From Skermania piniformis (GTDB lineage Bacteria; Actinomycetota; Actinomycetes; Mycobacteriales; Mycobacteriaceae), in the NCBI RefSeq assembly GCF_019285775.1, contig NZ_CP079105.1, forward strand, positions 1,798,001 through 1,862,000: 64,000 nt of DNA, in the 5' to 3' direction. Positions 42,834 through 51,875 of the stretch are shown piece by piece. The notes under the pieces are model-generated. The model was not told the DNA's origin, searched no databases, and saw only the letters and a list, made by a program, of their open reading frames with translations. Both the position numbers and the translations under genes were made by a program. The number at the start of each line of letters is the position of its first letter. Position 1 is the stretch's first letter.

Positions 42834-44038
42834 GTGGGCCGCTGAGCGGTATCACCGTGCTCGAAGTCGCGATGTACGGCTTCGTGCCGTCGGCCGGCGC
42901 CGTGCTCGCCGACTGGGGGGCCGACGTGATCAAAGTCGAGCACGCGGTCACCGGCGACCCCCAGCGTGGGCTGCGCCGAGTCGGTCCGTTCGTGGTCGAG
43001 GGTGAGCCGAATCCCAATGTGGAGCATGCGAACCGGGGCAAACGCAGCATCGGGATCGACATGTCCGTAGCGGCGGGCCGCGAGCTGATCCTGCAGCTGG
43101 CCGAGGGCGCCGACGTGTTCCTGACCAGCTTTCTGCCGCAAGCGCGGGTCAAGTTCGGCATCGACGTCGACGACATCCGCGCGGTGAACCCGGATATCGT
43201 CTACGCCCGCGGCAGTGCGCTCGGCCCGCGTGGCGGTGAGGCGGATCGGGGCGGGTACGACATGACGGCGTTCTGGTGCCGCGGCGGAATCGCGGCCACG
43301 CTCACCCCGCCCGGGATGGACGGCATCGTCGCGCCACCCGGACCGGCGTTCGGCGACACGATCTCCGGCACGAACCTCGCCGGGGGCATCGCGGCCGCGC
43401 TGCTGCAACGCGAACGCACCGGTGCGACGTCGGTGGTGGACGTGTCGTTGCTGGGCAGCGGGATCTGGGCGCTCGGCCACACCGTGGCGTTGTCCGCGCA
43501 ACAGCAACAGCCGATGGTCGCGCCCGCGCCGGGCGCGCACGGCGCGCCGACCAATCCGTTGTCCGGTCTCTACGCCACCGCGGACGGCCGGTACCTGTCG
43601 CTGGTCATGTTGCAGCCGGCGAAGTTCTGGGCCGAGGTGTGCCGGCATCTGGACCGGCCCGAGCTGGCCGAGGATGCGCGGTTCGCCGACGCGGCGTCGA
43701 TCGCCGAGAACACCGCGGCGGCGGTGGCTGTGCTGCGCGCGGTGATCGCCGAGCGGACCCTGGCGGAGTGGAGCGAACGGTTGGCCACCCTCTCGGGTCC
43801 ATGGGCGCCGGTGCAGGACTCGCTGCAGCTGCTCACCGACGGCCAGGTTCGCGCCAACGAGTACGTCGTGGCGGCCGGCGAGCTGGAGCTGGCCGCCAGC
43901 CCGGTGCAGTTCGATGCGACGGCGCCGCAGCTGCAGCCGGGGCCGGAGTTCGCGGCGCAGACCGAAGAGATCTTGCTCGAGCTGGGGCTCGATTGGGACC
44001 GGATCACCGCGCTGAAGATTGCCGGCGCGGTCGCCTGA
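42830..44038 (+). CDS. Class III (CaiB/BaiF) CoA-transferase
   Basis: 402 residues. LSGITVLEVAMYGFVPSAGAVL, GADVIKVEH and ANRGKRSIGIDM match the family N-terminus; the middle has GGYDMTAFWCRGG. GTG 42830 overlaps the ALDH stop (GTGA). It would load CoA onto the acid formed by the preceding aldehyde dehydrogenase, feeding the HMG-synthase-like and thiolase steps that follow. Paralog of the enzyme at 8.0 kb. Confidence 0.87.
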   Translation: MSGPLSGITVLEVAMYGFVPSAGAVLADWGADVIKVEHAVTGDPQRGLRRVGPFVVEGEPNPNVEHANRGKRSIGIDMSVAAGRELILQLAEGADVFLTSFLPQARVKFGIDVDDIRAVNPDIVYARGSALGPRGGEADRGGYDMTAFWCRGGIAATLTPPGMDGIVAPPGPAFGDTISGTNLAGGIAAALLQRERTGATSVVDVSLLGSGIWALGHTVALSAQQQQPMVAPAPGAHGAPTNPLSGLYATADGRYLSLVMLQPAKFWAEVCRHLDRPELAEDARFADAASIAENTAAAVAVLRAVIAERTLAEWSERLATLSGPWAPVQDSLQLLTDGQVRANEYVVAAGELELAASPVQFDATAPQLQPGPEFAAQTEEILLELGLDWDRITALKIAGAVA

Positions 44039-44050
44039 ACAGGAGTCGAG

Positions 44051-45244
44051 ATGCCGCACATCGCGTCGTTGGGCACCTACCTGCCGTGTTGGGGGGACCG
44101 CAACGAACGGATCGCCGGGGACGACGAAGATGCGGTCACCCTGGCAATAGAGGCGGGTCGCGCCGCGTTGACCGCCGGCGAGCCGGTCGAACGGGTGGTC
44201 CTGGTCAGCCGAGATCTCCCGCAGGTCGAGAGCAGCAATGCCGCGGTGCTGTTGGCCGGTCTCGGTCTCGATCCCGAGCTGGAGGTGATCGAGCGGCTCG
44301 GCGGGGCGCCCGCGATGCTGGATGCGTTGAGCTCGGCCCGGCCACGCAGTCTGGTGATCGGCGTCGACCTGGCACCTGCCGGCGCGGCTGCCGCGTGGAT
44401 CTCCGATCAGGGTGGGGCGCATCTGCATACGACGGCTCGGGTGTCCCGTAGCCTGCCGGTGCGGACTCGCAACGCTACCGGTGTGCACGACTACGGCGAT
44501 CCCAGGCTGCTGCGGGAACGGGGATTGGTGGCATCGCTGTCGGCGGCCTGGCTGGACACGCCCGTTGCGGTGGCCGGGGTCGACCAGGCTCAGGTCGCTG
44601 CATTGTGCCGGCCCGGTGCGCCGCAGTTGCCGACACTGGGTGCCTCGTCGGCCGGGTTCGCGTTGGCGGCGATGCTCGAATGGGATAGGTCCGGCTTGTT
44701 GGTCGGCGCGGAGCAGGCGAGCCTGTCCGGAGTGACCGTGGCGCCCGGTTCGGTAGCGGTGCGCCGGATCGAGCCGTTGCCGCACCCGCCGTCTGCCGGA
44801 ACGTTCGTGCCGGGTTCGGAGTTGCCGATCTCGCTTGCTGCCTACGAGCGGGCGTTCGAGGCCAAGGTTCGCTGGGTGGCCGGCAAGCACGCGGGCCGTG
44901 ACGAACTCGACTTTCCGCCGCGGTACCGGCTGGCACCGGACGGGGCGTTGGCGGCCGACTACGAGTTGGTGCCGTTGCCACGCACCGGCGTGGTGTACGC
45001 CGAGACGACCGTTCGCATGCCGGTGCCGGGCATCCGTTGCCCGTACTCGTTGGTTCTCGTGCAACTCGACGACGTCGGGGTGCGCGTCCTGGCTACGGTG
45101 ACCGGTGCGGACGCCGGTACCGCCGGGATCGGTGTGCGGGGGCGGATGGTGTTGCGTCGGGTGGCGGTGCGCTCCGGCGTGCCCGATTACGGTTACGCTT
45201 TCGAGCCCGATCTGGACAGCGTCGCGGTCCGGCGGTCGGCATGA
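44051..45244 (+). CDS. HMG-CoA-synthase-like protein with C-terminal DUF35/OB-fold
   Basis: 397 residues. The N-terminal part (about 1-260) is thiolase-superfamily-like, beginning IASLGTYLPCWG as in HMG-CoA synthase relatives, but I cannot place a confident active-site Cys. The C-terminal part (about 290-390) resembles a DUF35 OB-fold (CPYSLVLVQLDDVGVRVLATV). Such fused proteins accompany thiolase-like aldolases in steroid and lipid clusters. AGGAG lies before the ATG, and the stop overlaps the ATG of the thiolase gene, so the two probably form one complex. Confidence 0.72.
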   Translation: MPHIASLGTYLPCWGDRNERIAGDDEDAVTLAIEAGRAALTAGEPVERVVLVSRDLPQVESSNAAVLLAGLGLDPELEVIERLGGAPAMLDALSSARPRSLVIGVDLAPAGAAAAWISDQGGAHLHTTARVSRSLPVRTRNATGVHDYGDPRLLRERGLVASLSAAWLDTPVAVAGVDQAQVAALCRPGAPQLPTLGASSAGFALAAMLEWDRSGLLVGAEQASLSGVTVAPGSVAVRRIEPLPHPPSAGTFVPGSELPISLAAYERAFEAKVRWVAGKHAGRDELDFPPRYRLAPDGALAADYELVPLPRTGVVYAETTVRMPVPGIRCPYSLVLVQLDDVGVRVLATVTGADAGTAGIGVRGRMVLRRVAVRSGVPDYGYAFEPDLDSVAVRRSA

Positions 45245-46401
45245 GGCGGGTAGCGCTGGTCGGCGCGGGAATGACCTCGTTCGCAGAGCATTTCGCCTTG
45301 GGCATCGATGATCTGCTGCCGATGGCCGTCGCCGAATGTGCCGCGTCGGTGGACAAGGGCGTGCAGCTGTCCGATCTCGATGCGGCCTGGTTCGGCATGG
45401 TGCGCAAGGCCGACGGACTCCCGGCGGGACTGCTCGCCGATGCCCTCGGAACTCCGGACCTACCGGTCACCCATATCGAGAATTCTTGTGCCACCGGCAA
45501 CGACGCGGTGCGCAATGCGATGTACGCGATCGGTTCGGGCGCGGTCGACGTAGCCCTGGTGATCGGCGCCGACAAGCTTCGGGAGACCGGGCAGCAGGAT
45601 GCATTGCGCGAGTGGGAATCGCTGACCCGGGACCGCGTGTGGGACTACCCACTCGGGGTGTTCGCCGCGGCCGGCTTTGCCCTGCATGCCAACCGCTATC
45701 TGCACGAGTCGGCAGCGACGCGGGAGCACCTGGCGCTGGTGGCGGTGAAGAACCACCGACACGGGGTCTCGAATCCCAAGGCGCGACTGCGGTTCGAGAT
45801 CACCGCGGAGCAGGCGCTGGCCGCGCCGATGGTGGCCGACCCGTTCGGGGTGTACGACTGCGTGCCGCAGACCGACGGCGCGGCCGCGCTGTTGCTGGTG
45901 GCCGAGGACGTCGCGGACCGGTACACCGATGCGCCGGTGTGGGTTCGCGGGGTGGGGCTCGGGCTGGACACCGTGATGCATCAGCACCGGACGGATCTGA
46001 CGTCCTTTCCGGCGACGTTGCGGGCGGCCCGGCGGGCCTTCGCGATGGCCGGCTTGGGCCCGCGCGACGTGCATGTCGCCGAAGTGCACGACTACTTCAC
46101 CGGGATCGAGTTGATGAGCTACGAGGACCTCGGTTTCGCCGACCGGTTCGAGGGGCACAAGTTGCTGGAGGCGGGGGTGACGACGGTCGGTGGCGCGCTC
46201 CCGGTGAATCCCAGCGGCGGACTCAAGTGCAAGGGACACCCGCCCGGCGCGACCGGGATCGCGCAGTGCGTCGAGCTCTTCCAGCAGCTGCGCGAAAGCG
46301 CGGTCAACCAGGTCGACGGAGCGCGAATCGGCCTGGCGCACAACCTGGGCGGCCCGGCGGCGGTCGCGGCGGTGACGATTCTGGAAGGTCCGAGCGGCTA
46401 A
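45241..46401 (+). CDS. Thiolase (SCP2/acetyl-CoA acetyltransferase family)
   Basis: 386 residues. C83 in ENSCATGNDAV is at the nucleophile position. HDYFTGIELMSYEDLG and the C-terminal GGLKCKGHPPGATG, with its second Cys and His, complete the catalytic set. It would cleave or form a C-C bond in a 3-ketoacyl-CoA. Coupled by ATGA to the HMG-synthase/DUF35 gene. Confidence 0.87.
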   Translation: MRRVALVGAGMTSFAEHFALGIDDLLPMAVAECAASVDKGVQLSDLDAAWFGMVRKADGLPAGLLADALGTPDLPVTHIENSCATGNDAVRNAMYAIGSGAVDVALVIGADKLRETGQQDALREWESLTRDRVWDYPLGVFAAAGFALHANRYLHESAATREHLALVAVKNHRHGVSNPKARLRFEITAEQALAAPMVADPFGVYDCVPQTDGAAALLLVAEDVADRYTDAPVWVRGVGLGLDTVMHQHRTDLTSFPATLRAARRAFAMAGLGPRDVHVAEVHDYFTGIELMSYEDLGFADRFEGHKLLEAGVTTVGGALPVNPSGGLKCKGHPPGATGIAQCVELFQQLRESAVNQVDGARIGLAHNLGGPAAVAAVTILEGPSG

Positions 46402-46413
46402 GTTATCAACTAC

Positions 46414-46442
46414 TTGTCATTATGCTTCGGCGGCGATACCGT
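46414..46442 (+). promoter_or_regulatory. Possible sigma-70-type promoter before the Rieske gene
   Basis: TTGTCA (46414-46419) and TACCGT (46437-46442) are separated by 17 bp, 35 bp before the Rieske ATG. The -10 fits only the loose TAnnnT form, so this is a weak candidate. It would let the Rieske genes be expressed apart from the upstream thiolase operon. Confidence 0.35.
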
Positions 46443-46477
46443 CGAGACGACAGTCGAATCTGTTGCGGAGGATGGTC

Positions 46478-47743
46478 ATGGCGCGTTTTCCCAAGCCGGC
46501 CGAAGGCAGTTGGACCGAGCACTACCCGGAGCTGGGTACCGCCCCGGTCTCCTACGAGGACTCGATCGATCCGGAGATCTACGAGCTGGAGCGCAAGGCG
46601 ATCTTCAAACGTGCCTGGCTGAACGTCGGTCGGGTGGAGCAGTTGCCCCGCAAAGGTAGCTACTTCACCAAGGAAGTGGTTGCCGCCGGCACCTCGATCA
46701 TCGTCTGCCGCACCACCAGCGGTGCGGTGAAGGCGTATCACAATGTGTGTCGGCACCGGGGCAACAAGCTGGTGTGGAACGACATGCCGCTGGAGGAGAC
46801 CAGCGGAGTGTGCCGACAATTCACCTGCAAATACCACGCGTGGCGGTACGACCTGGACGGGCGGCTGACCTTCGTCCAGCAGGAGGGTGAGTTCTTCGAT
46901 CTGGACAAGGATCGCTACGGCCTGCTCCCGGTGCACTGCGACATCTGGGAAGGCTTCATCTTCGTCAACTTCGCCGTCGAACCCGAACAGTCGCTGACCG
47001 AATTCCTCGGTCCGATGATCACCGACCTGGCCGGTTATCCGTTCGACAAGATGACGTCCCGGTTCACCTACCGGTCGGAGGTGAAGGCGAACTGGAAGCT
47101 CTATATGGACGCCTTCCAGGAGTTCTATCACGCACCGGTGTTGCATGCGAACCAGTCGCCGACCGCCTACTCCAAGGCGGCGGCCGAGGCCGGCTTCGAA
47201 GCGCCGCACTACCGGATCGACGGTCCGCACCGGTTGGTGAGCACCTCCGGAGTGCGAGCCTGGGAGATGCCCGACGAGATGCGTAAGCCGATCGAAGACA
47301 TCTGTCAGAGCGGACTGTTCGGGCCATGGGCCAAGCCGGATCTGGGCGAGATGCCGCCCGGCCTGAACCCGGCCAAGTGTGACCCGTGGGGGCTGGACTC
47401 GTTCCAGCTCTTCCCCAACTTCGTGATGCTGTTCTGGGGCCAGGGCTGGTATCTGACGTATCACTACTGGCCGACTTCGTTCAACACCCACACGTTCGAG
47501 TCCACGCTGTACTTCCCCCAGCCGCGGACCCCACGCGAACGTATCGGGCAGGAGCTGGCCGCAGCCACGTTCAAGGAGTTCGGTCTGCAGGATGCGAACA
47601 CCTTGGAGGCCACCCAGTCCAGCCTCGAATCCCGGGCGGTCGAGGAGTTCTTGTTGTGCGACCAGGAGATCCTGATCCGCCACCTACATCACGAGACCGC
47701 TGCCTGGATCGACGATTATCAGCGCACGACCGCCGGAGTGTGA
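46478..47743 (+). CDS. Rieske non-heme iron oxygenase, alpha subunit
   Basis: 421 residues. The Rieske [2Fe-2S] ligands are canonical: C91-x-H93 and C117-x2-H120 (CKYHAW). The mononuclear iron site is shown by DAFQEFYHAPVLH, with His ligands in E-x-Y/F-H-x4-H. Length and fold suit KshA/choline-monooxygenase-like single-component alpha subunits, which need a separate reductase (a candidate is encoded at 54.9 kb). ATG 46478 follows GCGGAGG by 6-7 nt. Followed after 4 bp by a small partner gene. It is a paralog of the 56.8-kb enzyme, sharing the PKPAEGSWTEHYPELGT N-terminus. Confidence 0.92.
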   Translation: MARFPKPAEGSWTEHYPELGTAPVSYEDSIDPEIYELERKAIFKRAWLNVGRVEQLPRKGSYFTKEVVAAGTSIIVCRTTSGAVKAYHNVCRHRGNKLVWNDMPLEETSGVCRQFTCKYHAWRYDLDGRLTFVQQEGEFFDLDKDRYGLLPVHCDIWEGFIFVNFAVEPEQSLTEFLGPMITDLAGYPFDKMTSRFTYRSEVKANWKLYMDAFQEFYHAPVLHANQSPTAYSKAAAEAGFEAPHYRIDGPHRLVSTSGVRAWEMPDEMRKPIEDICQSGLFGPWAKPDLGEMPPGLNPAKCDPWGLDSFQLFPNFVMLFWGQGWYLTYHYWPTSFNTHTFESTLYFPQPRTPRERIGQELAAATFKEFGLQDANTLEATQSSLESRAVEEFLLCDQEILIRHLHHETAAWIDDYQRTTAGV

Positions 47744-47747
47744 CGCC

Positions 47748-48074
47748 ATGCCGATGTTTCCTACCGAGTTCGCGGATCTGGAGCCGTTCGCCGACTGGTG
47801 CCTGCCGACCGAAGCGCAGCGCTATCGCAAACGGCTCGGTAGCACGATGGACGAGATCCAGGCGTTCTACGACGTGATCACCCCACGGGCCGAGGATGCG
47901 ATCAGTTACTGCGACAAATTCAGCCTCGACGATCTGCCCGACGATGTGCTGAATCTGATGCACCTGCTCTACTCGATGGTGACGGTGTCGTTCCCGGTGG
48001 AGTGCTGGAGCCAGCCCCGGGTGCCCGACTCCGGCGCCACCAGTCTGGATTGCGTCGCCGAGCCGGTGCCGTGA
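47748..48074 (+). CDS. Small acidic protein paired with a Rieske oxygenase (paralog 1)
   Basis: 108 residues, unknown function. A clear paralog lies directly after the second Rieske gene (58072-58404). Shared features are LEPFA, a CL-x-TE segment, FYD, a YCDKF-x-LDD/E core, PDD-x-LNL, and a YS-x-V helix. It is helical and acidic with no signal peptide. It might be a beta-like or assembly subunit of the oxygenase; I do not recognise a named family. It follows a GGAG site and its stop overlaps the amidohydrolase GTG. Confidence 0.75.
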   Translation: MPMFPTEFADLEPFADWCLPTEAQRYRKRLGSTMDEIQAFYDVITPRAEDAISYCDKFSLDDLPDDVLNLMHLLYSMVTVSFPVECWSQPRVPDSGATSLDCVAEPVP

Positions 48075-49345
48075 CCGCGACGCCCGGCGCAGCGCCTCGG
48101 ACGGTGCTGCGTGCGGCGCGCTGGGCCGACGTGGCGACCGGCACGATCCACACACCGGCGGTGCTGGTGATCGAGGGCAACCGGATCGCCGCGATCGGTG
48201 CCGAGGCGCCGTCGCCCGGATCTGCGGTCGAGATCGATCTGGGCGACGTGACGTTGCTGCCCGGGCTGATGGATATGGAGCTGAACCTGCTGATCGGCGG
48301 GCCGGGCAGTCCCGAGGGATTGCCGACGCCGATGCACGGGGTGCAGGACGACCCGGCATACCGGACGTTGCGCGGCGCGGTGAACGCTCGGACCACGCTG
48401 GAAGCCGGCTTCACCACGGTGCGCAACCTCGGTCTGATGGTGAAGACCGGTGGCTATCTGCTCGACGTGGCGCTGCAGCGCGCGATCGACCAGGGTTGGT
48501 TCCCCGGTCCGCGGATTCAGCCGGCCGGGCACGCGGTGACACCGTACGGCGGGCATCTCGATCCGACGGTGTTTCAGCGGCTCGCGCCGGGCATCATGCC
48601 GTTGTCGATCGCCGAGGGCATCGCCAACGGGGTGCCGGACGTGATCGCGTGTGTGCGGTACCAGATTCGACACGGCGCGAAGCTGATCAAGGTGTCGGCG
48701 TCGGGTGGGGTGATGTCGCACAGCACCGCGCCCGGCGCGCAGCAATACTCCGATGCGGAGTTGGCGGCGATCGCGGACGAGGCGCATCGGGCGGGGGTGC
48801 GGGTGGCGGCGCATGCGATCGGGGACTCGGCGATCCGTGGCTGTATCCGAGCCGGCATCGACTGCATCGAGCACGGCTTCCTGGCCAGTGACGAAACCTT
48901 GCAGATGATGGCGGATCACGGCACCTTCCTGGTATCGACCACCTATCTGACCGACGCGATGGCGATCGACCGGATCGCGCCGGAGCTGCGGGCGAAGGCG
49001 GAGGTGGTATTTCCGCAGGCGAAGGCGATGCTGCCGCGGGCTGTTGCGACCGGGGTGCGGATCGCCTGCGGCACCGATGCGCCGGCGATCCCGCACGGCA
49101 AGAATGCGATGGAGCTGGTCGCACTGGTCGATCGGGGGATGACGCCGATGCAGGCGCTTCAGGCGGCCACGGTCACCGCCGCGGAGTTGGTGGACGTAGC
49201 GGATCGGCTGGGTCGGCTGGCGCCGGGCTACCTGGCCGACATCGTCGCGGTCCCGGGTGACCCCGCGCGCGACATCACCGGCACGCTCGACGTACGGTTC
49301 GTGATGAAAGACGGACAGGTCGTCGTCGACCGTCGGGAGTTGTGA
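48071..49345 (+). CDS. Amidohydrolase-superfamily protein lacking the H-x-H motif
   Basis: 424 residues of the imidazolonepropionase/prolidase-like amidohydrolase group. Later ligand regions are in place: a Lys in KLIKVSASGG, His in AAHAIGD and IEHGF, and Asp in CGTDAPAIPHGKN. The first-strand D-x-H-x-H is, however, replaced by D68-M-E70-L-N72. The binuclear centre may thus be reduced to one metal. GTG 48071 overlaps the previous stop and its own stop overlaps the MarR start. Substrate unknown. Confidence 0.82.
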   Translation: MTATPGAAPRTVLRAARWADVATGTIHTPAVLVIEGNRIAAIGAEAPSPGSAVEIDLGDVTLLPGLMDMELNLLIGGPGSPEGLPTPMHGVQDDPAYRTLRGAVNARTTLEAGFTTVRNLGLMVKTGGYLLDVALQRAIDQGWFPGPRIQPAGHAVTPYGGHLDPTVFQRLAPGIMPLSIAEGIANGVPDVIACVRYQIRHGAKLIKVSASGGVMSHSTAPGAQQYSDAELAAIADEAHRAGVRVAAHAIGDSAIRGCIRAGIDCIEHGFLASDETLQMMADHGTFLVSTTYLTDAMAIDRIAPELRAKAEVVFPQAKAMLPRAVATGVRIACGTDAPAIPHGKNAMELVALVDRGMTPMQALQAATVTAAELVDVADRLGRLAPGYLADIVAVPGDPARDITGTLDVRFVMKDGQVVVDRREL

Positions 49346-49857
49346 GCGGAGGCAGGTCGGTGGGGGAGGAGGCGATCGAACTCACCGACAACATCCTCTG
49401 GTTGCTCAAACAGGCCTTCTATTTCTCGCTGACCACCGTGAACGACGCGGTGAAGCAGCATGGGGTGAGCACCGCCCAGGTCGGCGTGCTGCGTCACCTC
49501 ACCCAGGAACCGGGGCTGTCCGGCGCCGAGCTGGCGCGGCGGCTGCTGATCACCCCACAGGGGGTGCAACTCGCGCTCACCGCGCTGGAGAAGCGTGGCC
49601 TGATCGAGCGCAAGCCGGATCCCCGGCACGGCCGCATCCTGCAGGTTTTCCTCACCGACGAAGGCCGCGCGATCTCGGCGGCCGTGGTCGGTGATGCCGT
49701 CGCCGCACACGACCGGGTGTTCGGCGTGCTGACGCCGCCGGAGCGCGAGCAACTGCGTGGCTTGTTGGTGCGGGTCGTCGAGCAGGGGACCGGGCACGAC
49801 GTGGTCACCGGCCGGATTCAGGTCAGCGGCGACGGCACTCCGCGTAGTCGACCATGA
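49342..49857 (+). CDS. MarR-family transcriptional regulator
   Basis: 171 residues with a winged HTH: TAQVGVLRHLTQEPGLSGAELARRL, recognition helix near TPQGVQLALTALEKRGLIER, and the wing KPDPRHGRILQV. As the last gene of the plus operon it may repress that operon through the 41.2-41.3 kb dyads, in response to a pathway ligand (inference). The 3' end overlaps the convergent M20 gene by 35 nt. Confidence 0.88.
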   Translation: MSGGRSVGEEAIELTDNILWLLKQAFYFSLTTVNDAVKQHGVSTAQVGVLRHLTQEPGLSGAELARRLLITPQGVQLALTALEKRGLIERKPDPRHGRILQVFLTDEGRAISAAVVGDAVAAHDRVFGVLTPPEREQLRGLLVRVVEQGTGHDVVTGRIQVSGDGTPRSRP

Positions 49858-51190
49858 AAAGGGCCTCGGCGAGCGCGATGTGCGCGATCTCGGCGGGCGC
49901 GACGCTCTCGTTCGGTGCGTGGATCAGACAGCTCGGCTCTTCGACGCCGTACAACATGATTTCGGCGTCCGGGAAGGTCTGCTGAAGTACGTTGCAGAGC
50001 GGAATCGACCCACCCTGCCCCGATGTCGCCATCGGAACGCCATAGGACTTTTCGAGCGCGGCCTGCAGCGCGTCGAATGCCGGCCCGGCCAGTGAGCCGG
50101 TGAACGGATCACCGACCGCGACTCGGGTCACCTCGCACCGTAGGCCCCACGGAACCTGCGCGGCCAGATGCGCTGCGAGCGCGTCCTGGGCGGCGATTCC
50201 GCTTTCCCCGGGAGGGAGCCGGAGCGAGACCCGCGCGGTCGCCGAGGCCTGAATCGCCGACACCGATTCCGCCACCGACGGAAGATCCATGCCGACGACG
50301 GTGGCGGCGTATCGGGCCCACACCCGGTCGGCGACCGAACCGGTTCCGATCAGATCGACACCGTCGAGCACCTTTGCGTCGGCGCGGAAGTGATCTGTGG
50401 CGTAGTCGTCGCCGTGCCACGATCCGCTGTTGTCGAGCCCGGCGACGGTCGTGTCCCCGTCCGCGTCGTGCAGCGTGGCCAGTACCGCGATCAACCCGGC
50501 GACCGGATCCGGCGCAGGACCGCCGAATGTTCCGGAGTGCAGCGCGCTTTCGAGCGCTTCGAGCTTGATGTCCACGCTCACCATGCCGCGCAGCGACGTT
50601 GTCAGGGTCGGCACCCCGAGCGCCGAGTTCCCGGTGTCGACCACGCATATCGCGTCGGCGCGCAGCAGGTCCGCGTTCGGTGGGACGAAGTGTTCGAGCC
50701 CACCGGTGCCCTGTTCCTCCGAGCCCTCGGCGATCAGCTTGACAGTCAGCGGGAACTCGCCGCAGACCTTCGCGAGTGCCCGTAGCGCGGTCAGGTGCAT
50801 GACCACGTTGCCCTTGCAGTCGGCCGCGCCGCGCCCGTACCAGCGGCCGTCTGCTCCCTCGGTAAGCGTCCAGATCGGGGTTTTCCACTCCGCCGCACCG
50901 AGTGGCGGTTGCACGTCGTAATGGCAGTAGAGCAGGACCGTCGGAGCGCCCTCGGGTCCGGGAGCGACGCCGTGCACGGCATCGCTGCCATCCGATGTCG
51001 TCGATCGCCGGACGTCGCGTAGCCCGGCGTCGGTGAAGGCCTGGACGAGCCATTCGGCAGCCTTCGAGCAGTCGTCCGGCTGGGAGCCGTCGGCGATCGA
51101 TTTCAGCGCGACGAGCTCGGTCAGGTCGCGCTTGGCGCGCGGCATCAGCTCGGCGACCGCGGTTCGGAGTGCGGCTTCGGTGGACGTCAT
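49823..51190 (-). CDS. M20-family metallopeptidase (dipeptidase-like)
   Basis: 455 residues. Zinc ligands and catalytic residues are visible in YCHYDVQP, GRGAADCKG, the EGSEEQGTGG general-base region, and a C-terminal His in LIHAPNE. The lid domain in the middle is typical of carnosinase/DapE-like dimeric M20 enzymes. Cytoplasmic; would hydrolyse a dipeptide or N-acyl amino acid. ATG 51190 follows a GGGGG stretch. Divergence from the catabolic operons suggests a housekeeping role. Confidence 0.9.
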   Translation of the reverse strand: MTSTEAALRTAVAELMPRAKRDLTELVALKSIADGSQPDDCSKAAEWLVQAFTDAGLRDVRRSTTSDGSDAVHGVAPGPEGAPTVLLYCHYDVQPPLGAAEWKTPIWTLTEGADGRWYGRGAADCKGNVVMHLTALRALAKVCGEFPLTVKLIAEGSEEQGTGGLEHFVPPNADLLRADAICVVDTGNSALGVPTLTTSLRGMVSVDIKLEALESALHSGTFGGPAPDPVAGLIAVLATLHDADGDTTVAGLDNSGSWHGDDYATDHFRADAKVLDGVDLIGTGSVADRVWARYAATVVGMDLPSVAESVSAIQASATARVSLRLPPGESGIAAQDALAAHLAAQVPWGLRCEVTRVAVGDPFTGSLAGPAFDALQAALEKSYGVPMATSGQGGSIPLCNVLQQTFPDAEIMLYGVEEPSCLIHAPNESVAPAEIAHIALAEALFMVDYAECRRR

Positions 51191-51228
51191 CGAGGGCCCC
51201 CTGTCTACGGCACAAGTCTGACCGGCGA

Positions 51229-51870
51229 TCAGCGACCGGGCAAGGTTTGCCAATCGGCAGACTTATCGTTTTGTACTGCAACAATATTCGCCGTGACCAG
51301 GTGCACGAACGCGGGATAGAGATCGATACCGTCGATCCCCCCGGCGATCGTGATGCCCTCGTTGGTCGCGACCAGGATGCGCGCAAGCGTGTCGGCCGGG
51401 ATGGCGAGGGCGCCGCCGAGCTGTTCGACGTAGGTGTCGATGAAGGTCGTGAAGGAGGCCACCATCTGCTCGCGGCGCTCGGCCAGCCGGTCCCGGGCAT
51501 CGGGGTTACGGAGCAGGAAGAGGGAAAACTCGTAGCCGAGCGCGGCACGCTCCGGCCCGGCTCGGGTCAGTTCGCGCCAGCGGTCGGCCAGCTTGTCGAC
51601 ATCCAGTGTGTCGAGCCCGTCGAAGGATTCGATCACCTCGGCAAAGCCGGCCATGAAGCGTTCCAGGTGGCGATCGATCACCGCCAGGAACAGATCTTCC
51701 TTGCTACCGAAGTGGGCGTAGATCGCACCGCGGGTATAGCCGGCGGCGTCGGCGATATCTTCCAGCGCGGCGCCGCCGAAGCCGGCACCGGCGAAGACGG
51801 TCTCGGCTGCGTCCAGCAGCAGGCCGCGGGTGTGTTCGACCCGTCGCTGTCGGGTCCATCGTTCGGTCAC
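51229..51870 (-). CDS. TetR-family regulator (second of a tandem pair)
   Basis: 213 residues. The N-terminal HTH is classic (LLDAAETVFAGAGFGGAALEDIADAAGYTRGAIYAHFGSKEDLF), followed by a ligand-binding helical domain. It is a paralog of the next gene upstream: MTERWTRQRR against MPERWTRERR. GTG 51870 is 5 bp after that gene's stop, so they are co-transcribed. Ligand unknown. Confidence 0.9.
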   Translation of the reverse strand: MTERWTRQRRVEHTRGLLLDAAETVFAGAGFGGAALEDIADAAGYTRGAIYAHFGSKEDLFLAVIDRHLERFMAGFAEVIESFDGLDTLDVDKLADRWRELTRAGPERAALGYEFSLFLLRNPDARDRLAERREQMVASFTTFIDTYVEQLGGALAIPADTLARILVATNEGITIAGGIDGIDLYPAFVHLVTANIVAVQNDKSADWQTLPGR

Positions 51871-51875
51871 CCTGG

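Noticed and set aside
42743-45064. 773-codon minus-strand frame
   Set aside because: Antisense to the CaiB and HMG-synthase-like genes; low-complexity His/Arg/Gln composition, no domain.
46402-46413. AGTT-ATC-AACT small palindrome after the thiolase stop
   Set aside because: Only 4-bp arms and includes the stop codon; too short to call an operator.
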